NCBI GenBank assembly: GCA_013287965.1
Contig: JABDCU010000001.1
Coordinates: 69,910-105,391 of the forward strand
Reading direction: 5' to 3'
From: Candidatus Omnitrophota bacterium
GTDB lineage: Bacteria; Omnitrophota; Gorgyraeia; Zapsychrales; Fredricksoniimonadaceae
DNA: 35,482 nucleotides
Part shown: one piece after another, positions 31,159 to 35,482 of the stretch
How positions within the stretch are numbered: the first letter of the stretch is position 1
Layout: each line of letters begins with the position of its first letter
Made by a program: the position numbers and the translations under genes
The notes under the pieces: generated by a model
Told to the model about the DNA's origin: nothing
The model's database searches: none
The model's input: only the letters and a program-made list of their open reading frames with translations

Positions 31159-32388
31159 CTACTTTTGCAATTCCGCCATTAAAATGACTGACTCGGCGAT
31201 GTCCTTCATGGAGCGGCAGGTGTCCATGCTTTTCTTGTGGATAAGGCGGTACGCGGCTTCTTCGGAAAGATTGTTCATCTTCATCAAGATACCTTTGGCC
31301 CGCTCAATGAGTTTACGGGTTTCCAGAGCTTCGCGGGCTTTGAGGGCTTCTTGCATCAATTTGGTGTTCTCTACCGCCACCGCGGCTTGGTTGGCAACTA
31401 TCTGCAACACGCTGATCTCTTCGTCATCAAAGTGATGCGGCTGTTTGGTGTACACGCTGATAACCCCAATGGCTTTATCCTTAACGATCATGGGTACGGC
31501 CACCATGGAAGTCAGCCCTTCTTTAACGGCCAGGTCGCGATAAGCATATTTTTCTTCCTTGCTGACATCGTAGACACTCGCGGGCTTTTTGGATTTAATG
31601 ACAGAGCCGATCAGGCTGTTCTCTACCTTAATATTGGGCTTTAGCTTATACTCCGAACTTAAGGACTGGGTGGCCTTGATCGAAAGCTCTATGCCTTTTT
31701 CATCCAAAAGCATGATGGAACAAATTTTGGAATTCAGCATCTCGGCAGTGACCACCACGATCAGGTTAAGGATCTCGTCTAAATAATCCTCACTGGTGAT
31801 CGAGCGGCTGACCTTGATCAAGGAGTCAAATTGCAGGGCTTTTTTCTTTGTCTCTTCAAAAAGCCGGGCATGCTCAATGATGCCGCCGACTTGTTTGGCG
31901 ATCATGTCGATCAGGTTAACTGTCTCCGCTGAATAATCCTGCTGGCTTTTATGCTGGACGTTCACGACCCCGATGGCTTTTCCCTTATAGATGACCGGAA
32001 CGGATAAAAAAGCCTCATAACGGTCTTCAGGGAGCACATCGAAACTTTTAAAACGCGGGTCGCGGTAGGCGCGTGATTTGATGGCCACTGTCTTGTTTTC
32101 ACGGGCCACCCATCCGGTGATCCCTTCGCCGGTTTTCAAGACCACATTGCCCAGTTCTTTTTTATGCGCGGTCTTGGAGGCCATCAGCACCAGGTTCTGC
32201 TTGCTTTCATCAAAAAGATAGATAAAAACAGAGTCCGCGTCCGTCATTTCGGTCACGATCTTGACAATTAACTGCAGGGTGAGATTTAGATCCAGCTCGG
32301 AAGAAGCGATGTCAACGACATTGCGCAAGATCTGCAGCTCTTGGGTACTGGTCACGCTTAATTTCTTATTTTTCAATCTCTCGGGCAT
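31159..32388 (-). CDS. GAF-GAF-ANTAR antitermination regulator
   Basis: Cytoplasmic protein of 409 residues. Two GAF sensor domains occupy about 34-175 and 200-342 (each with the VPM/VPVIYKGKAIGVV-type strand), joined by a helical linker. The C-terminal ANTAR domain is at about 349-405, with ETRKLIERAKGILMKMNNLSEEAAY and the MDTCRSMKDIAESVI helix. ANTAR domains bind paired hexaloop hairpins in leader RNA and prevent termination. No receiver domain is present, so the signal is probably a ligand or redox state sensed by GAF rather than phosphorylation. It lies beside two leaders with fitting RNA targets. The only start supported by a promoter is the ATG at 32388. Confidence 0.93.
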   Translation of the reverse strand: MPERLKNKKLSVTSTQELQILRNVVDIASSELDLNLTLQLIVKIVTEMTDADSVFIYLFDESKQNLVLMASKTAHKKELGNVVLKTGEGITGWVARENKTVAIKSRAYRDPRFKSFDVLPEDRYEAFLSVPVIYKGKAIGVVNVQHKSQQDYSAETVNLIDMIAKQVGGIIEHARLFEETKKKALQFDSLIKVSRSITSEDYLDEILNLIVVVTAEMLNSKICSIMLLDEKGIELSIKATQSLSSEYKLKPNIKVENSLIGSVIKSKKPASVYDVSKEEKYAYRDLAVKEGLTSMVAVPMIVKDKAIGVISVYTKQPHHFDDEEISVLQIVANQAAVAVENTKLMQEALKAREALETRKLIERAKGILMKMNNLSEEAAYRLIHKKSMDTCRSMKDIAESVILMAELQK

Positions 32389-32394
32389 TCGAAT

Positions 32395-32423
32395 AAGATA
32401 CCATAAGCCCCACGTTCCCTCAA
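32395..32423 (-). promoter_or_regulatory. Possible near-leaderless promoter of the ANTAR gene
   Basis: Minus-strand TTGAGG (32418-32423) and TATCTT (32395-32400) with 17 bases between; the ATG at 32388 begins 6 bases after the -10 box. No ribosome site is seen, which fits a leaderless message. Confidence 0.45.
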
Positions 32424-32439
32424 GTACTTTAGTATCCTC

Positions 32440-32467
32440 TTGACAATATTTTGTTTATTTCTATGAT
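32440..32467 (+). promoter_or_regulatory. Promoter of the nuoJKLM genes, near-leaderless
   Basis: TTGACA (32440-32445) and TATGAT (32462-32467) with a 16-base spacer. The start is predicted near 32474, a few bases before the ATG at 32481. It is divergent from and close to the ANTAR gene promoter. Confidence 0.6.
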
Positions 32468-32480
32468 GAAAGAATACAAT

Positions 32481-33002
32481 ATGTCCCCCTATTTCTTTTA
32501 TCTTTTTGCCGCTATCCTCATTTTTGCAAGCCTTTCGGTCGTATTGGCGCGCAATCCTTTGTATAACGTCCTGTCCCTGGTCGTTGCGATTTTCTCCTTG
32601 TCCTGCCTTTTTGTACTGCTGGAAGCATTTTTTGTAGGCATGGTCCTTCTCCTGGTTTACGCGGGTGCTGTGCTGGTTTTCTTCCTCTTTGTGGTGATGT
32701 GCCTGAATCTTAACACAGTTACCTTGACCTCTGCCCAACAAAGCCGCTTTCGCTGGCTTGGCACTATTGTGGGATTGATGTTCGCCTCCTCCTTTGGTTT
32801 AGCCATCAAAAGTTTTATCAGGGCCCAGACCATGGAACCATCGTCGATCCGCGGGACCATCGAGGTCATCGGCAAGATCCTATTTACAGATTATTTATTG
32901 CCTTTTGAATTAACATCGCTTCTTTTATTGATCGCGATCTTTGGGATCGTTTCTCTGGCCCAGGGCGCGCTCAGCACCGGCAAGGACGTTGAAAACGCAT
33001 GA
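32481..33002 (+). CDS. nuoJ: NADH-quinone oxidoreductase subunit J
   Basis: Membrane subunit of respiratory complex I, 173 residues from the ATG at 32481 (E. coli NuoJ is 184). The N-terminus MSPYFFYLFAAILIFASLSVVLARNP, here split as FYLFAAIL and VVLARNPLYNVL, and the TM3 region VYAGAVLVFFLFVVM are typical. Upstream in-frame starts at 32463 and 32466, and a TTG at 32451, overlap the predicted promoter and add atypical residues, so 32481 is preferred. The stop overlaps the nuoK start as ATGA. No nuoA-I genes precede it here. Confidence 0.93.
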   Translation: MSPYFFYLFAAILIFASLSVVLARNPLYNVLSLVVAIFSLSCLFVLLEAFFVGMVLLLVYAGAVLVFFLFVVMCLNLNTVTLTSAQQSRFRWLGTIVGLMFASSFGLAIKSFIRAQTMEPSSIRGTIEVIGKILFTDYLLPFELTSLLLLIAIFGIVSLAQGALSTGKDVENA

Positions 33003-33301
33003 TCTCTCTTGGCTCCTATTTGATCTTAAGCGGCATTGTCTTTTCCATCGGGCTGGTGGGTGTCATGACCAGCCGCAATGTGCTTAAGGTGCTTTTGTCT
33101 TTGGAACTTTTGTTGGCCGCTTCCAACCTTTCCTTTGTGGCCTTCTCCAAATTTAACGGCGATTATGCGGGGCAATTGATAGTATTTTTTGTCATCCTGG
33201 TGGCCGCGGCAGAAGTGGCCATAGGGCTTGCCATCATCGTCGTGATGTACCGTCGCCTTTCCACGATCCAGGCTGATGAGTTAAGGACAATGAAATGGTA
33301 A
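32999..33301 (+). CDS. nuoK: NADH-quinone oxidoreductase subunit K
   Basis: Complex I membrane subunit of 100 residues with three helices, exactly the family length. The conserved membrane glutamates for proton transfer are present at Glu36 (LLSLELLL) and Glu72 (VAAAEVAIG). It overlaps nuoJ by 4 bases and nuoL by 7, so translation is coupled. Confidence 0.97.
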   Translation: MISLGSYLILSGIVFSIGLVGVMTSRNVLKVLLSLELLLAASNLSFVAFSKFNGDYAGQLIVFFVILVAAAEVAIGLAIIVVMYRRLSTIQADELRTMKW

Positions 33302-35163
33302 ATCCTCACTTAGTTTGGATCGCTTTTTTTGCACCGCTCGTTGCCTGTGTTCTCATTACATTCTTTTTCCTGCGCAATAAAACATTCAGCTCCCTGACGG
33401 CCATCGCCGGTATCTTAACTTCTTTTGTTTGCAGTTGTTTGGTCTTTACTCAAATCTTTCAAGTTAACCCTCCGGCCCAACTCCAGCAATCCCTGACCTG
33501 GATCTCAATTGATGGCTTGACCATTAATTTTGGTTTTCTGATGAACCCGTTGGCCATCATGATGCTCTTGATCGTCACTGGTGTAGGCAGTGCTATTTTT
33601 ATTTACTCCCGTGGGTATATGGATGAGGACCCCAGCTCTCCAAGATTCTTTGCATTCTTAAGCCTCTTTGCCTTCTCCATGATCGGCATTGTCCTGTCCA
33701 ATAATTTTATCCAGCTTTTCATGTTTTGGGAACTGGTAGGCTTATCTTCGTACCTGCTTATCGGTTTCTGGTATGCCAAACCTTCGGCCGCGGACGCGGG
33801 GGTCAAGGCTTTCATGGTCAATCGTTTGTCTGATTTCGGATTTCTTTGCGGGATCATCATGTTATGGGGCCTTTCTGATACGGGTGCGGGCCGCAGTTTT
33901 CAATTCACGGATTTGGTCAATGTGGTCCCTCATTTAGACCCTTCCTTGCTCACGATCGTAGGCCTTTTGCTTTTCTGCGGGGTGATGGGAAAATCTGCCC
34001 AGGTACCTTTACACGTTTGGCTCATTGATGCCATGGAAGGTCCTACACCGGTCAGCGCCTTGATCCACGCAGCCACCATGGTGGCTGCCGGTATCTATCT
34101 TTTGGCCCGCACCTTTTTTATTTTCGAACCTTCGGCAACAGCACTCACCTTTATCGCGTATACAGGCGCCATCACTTCACTCATGGCTGCCATACTGGCC
34201 ATCGTTGAGAATGATATTAAAAGGATCCTGGCTTATTCAACACTTAGCCAATTAGGCTTGATGGTCATGGCCTTAGGCTTAGGCGGGCCCATGCAAGGGA
34301 TGTATCACCTGACAACCCATGCTTTCTTTAAAGCGCTCTTGTTCTTGGGCGCTGGTTCTGTGATCTATGCTTTACATCATGAACAGGATATTTGGAAAAT
34401 GCGCGGCCTCTTAAAGAAAATGCCCATCACCGGCATCACCTTTCTCATCGGGACCCTGGCCCTCTGCGGTATTTTCCCCTTAAGCGGATTTTGGAGCAAG
34501 GACGGCATCCTGGCCCTGGCCTTTGAAAATAATATCGTACTTTACTTGATCGCGGCAACAGCCAGCGGCTTAACAGCCTTTTACATGGGACGCTTGTTCT
34601 TTGTAGCATTCTGGGGCGCTCCGGCAGCATCTCACGGGAAAAAGCATGGGCATGATCATGACGTCCACGAATCTCCGGCGGTGATGACCTTGCCCCTGGT
34701 CTTTTTAGCCATTCTTTCCGCTATCGGAGGATACATTGGGATCCCGCATTACTTATTCCCACAAGAAGCCCCTGACAATCTGAATATGAAGGTCGCTGTT
34801 ATTTCTTCTGTCGTTGCCCTTTTAGGGTTAGGCTTCTCCTATATGATCTATGGTAAACGCACGGAAAATGATCCCTTGGTAACAAAACTTGGCGGTTTCT
34901 ATGCCGTCTTAAAAAATAAATTCTATTTTGACATTGTTTATGGATGGTACGTTGACCATATCCAGCAGAATGTGGCCCTTTTCTTGGCGCGGGTTGAAAA
35001 AGAGATCATCGTCCGTTTGTGCGTTGGCGGGCTTACAAACCTGGCCCGTAACGGCGGCAAGACTTTTCGTTATTTGCAAAACGGCCTGGTCCAGTTCTAT
35101 GCCCTGGTCTTTGTTCTTGGCGTTATATTATTATTTCTCTGTTTGATGCTTAAAATTTTATGA
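33295..35163 (+). CDS. nuoL: NADH-quinone oxidoreductase subunit L
   Basis: Antiporter-like proton-pumping subunit of complex I, 622 residues (E. coli 613). Key residues are visible: Glu146 in FMFWELVGLSSY, Lys233 in GKSAQVPLHVW, His258 in EGPTPVSALIHAATMVAAG, His338/His342 with Lys346, and Lys402 in SGFWSKDGI. The C-terminal part includes the segment that forms the long lateral helix and the last membrane helix. A loop at about 447-458 is unusually rich in His (SHGKKHGHDHDVH), which could bind metal. The stop overlaps the nuoM start as ATGA. Confidence 0.97.
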   Translation: MVNPHLVWIAFFAPLVACVLITFFFLRNKTFSSLTAIAGILTSFVCSCLVFTQIFQVNPPAQLQQSLTWISIDGLTINFGFLMNPLAIMMLLIVTGVGSAIFIYSRGYMDEDPSSPRFFAFLSLFAFSMIGIVLSNNFIQLFMFWELVGLSSYLLIGFWYAKPSAADAGVKAFMVNRLSDFGFLCGIIMLWGLSDTGAGRSFQFTDLVNVVPHLDPSLLTIVGLLLFCGVMGKSAQVPLHVWLIDAMEGPTPVSALIHAATMVAAGIYLLARTFFIFEPSATALTFIAYTGAITSLMAAILAIVENDIKRILAYSTLSQLGLMVMALGLGGPMQGMYHLTTHAFFKALLFLGAGSVIYALHHEQDIWKMRGLLKKMPITGITFLIGTLALCGIFPLSGFWSKDGILALAFENNIVLYLIAATASGLTAFYMGRLFFVAFWGAPAASHGKKHGHDHDVHESPAVMTLPLVFLAILSAIGGYIGIPHYLFPQEAPDNLNMKVAVISSVVALLGLGFSYMIYGKRTENDPLVTKLGGFYAVLKNKFYFDIVYGWYVDHIQQNVALFLARVEKEIIVRLCVGGLTNLARNGGKTFRYLQNGLVQFYALVFVLGVILLFLCLMLKIL

Positions 35164-35482
35164 TAAGTCCTAATCTTTCCTGGATCCTTTTGCTGCCCTT
35201 GCTGGGCTTGAGTATTGTCTGCCTGGTACCGGCGGACAAGACCTCTTTGATCCGGCGGATCTCAAACGTCACTGTGCTTGTGCCGTTTATCCTGTCTGTC
35301 TGGGTTTACGCGGCTTACGATCACGCGGCCGGAGGTTTTCAATTCGTCCAGAATATTCCCTGGGTCGTGCCTTTTGGAATCTCCTATCATCTGGGTGTCG
35401 ACGGGATCAACTCCCTGCTCTTGCTGCTTTTGGGAGCGGCTTCTTTTGCCGCTGTTTTAATATCTGCCTCCATCAAGGAACG
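35160..35482 (+). CDS. nuoM: NADH-quinone oxidoreductase subunit M, N-terminal part
   Basis: The frame opens with an ATG overlapping the nuoL stop by 4 bases and runs off the right edge after 107 complete codons. The first helix (LSWILLLPLLGLSIVCLV) and YHLGVDGINSLLLLL, equivalent to the GVDG(I)S motif before TM3, identify NuoM. The order J-K-L-M matches the end of a standard nuo operon; nuoN would be expected next. Confidence 0.93.
   Translation, partial: MISPNLSWILLLPLLGLSIVCLVPADKTSLIRRISNVTVLVPFILSVWVYAAYDHAAGGFQFVQNIPWVVPFGISYHLGVDGINSLLLLLLGAASFAAVLISASIKE

Overview
The window most likely comes from an uncultured bacterium of the phylum Omnitrophota (Candidatus Omnitrophica, OP3). The main clue is a secreted or envelope-targeted giant protein of 2820 residues. 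Its N-terminal block (around FLTFLTIPEEDLWVNLSPYE and IPRKYFSGG-like PRKYFSGG) matches, from memory, a block that recurs in giant proteins of that phylum. The gene repertoire also fits: a type III glutamine synthetase, many membrane glycosyltransferases and dense operons with 1-22 base overlaps. The phylum is an inference and no search was run.

Layout. (1) 1-3249, minus: the first 1083 codons of glutamate synthase large subunit, cut by the window edge. (2) 3382-5482, plus: a membrane-anchored TPR protein and a GT-C membrane glycosyltransferase. (3) 17644 down to 5436, minus: a ten-gene run consisting of a YfhO-like membrane protein, a methyltransferase, an ArnC/GtrB-like GT2, a class I glutamine amidotransferase, glutamine-dependent NAD+ synthetase, a DPM1-like GT2, a TPR protein and three GT-C glycosyltransferases. 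This looks like a polyprenyl-phosphate-sugar glycosylation system. A 177-bp near-palindrome sits in the middle of it. (4) 19880 down to 17739, minus: type III glutamine synthetase with its own promoter, leader and terminator. (5) 28511 down to 20049, minus: the giant protein. (6) 31026 down to 28731, minus: a DUF2934 protein, an unrecognised 40-residue membrane peptide, the ammonium channel Amt and a PII protein. (7) 32388 down to 31159, minus: a GAF-GAF-ANTAR RNA-binding regulator. (8) 32481-35482, plus: nuoJ, nuoK, nuoL and the start of nuoM.

How it works together. Three leaders (glnA, the DUF2934 gene, and the small peptide-amt-glnB unit) share one design. Each has a strong sigma70-type promoter, a short stem-loop ending in GUCC(U/C), and then a longer hairpin followed by a U-rich tract. 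In the glnA and DUF2934 leaders the hairpin tip is a hexaloop with A at position 1 and G at position 4, the signature recognised by ANTAR antiterminators. The ANTAR gene lies next to two of these leaders. The simplest reading is a local nitrogen regulon in which the ANTAR protein relieves premature termination of glutamine synthetase, ammonium uptake and DUF2934 transcripts.

The giant protein is the second unusual object. It appears to combine a LysM-like domain, a Pro/Ala-rich stalk, adaptor-like (HlyD-type) modules and TolC-like helical segments in one chain. It also has internal signal-peptide-like segments, a helical repeat region and C-terminal membrane helices. No tRNA, rRNA, CRISPR array or transposase gene was seen, and no gene-free stretch exceeds 300 bases.
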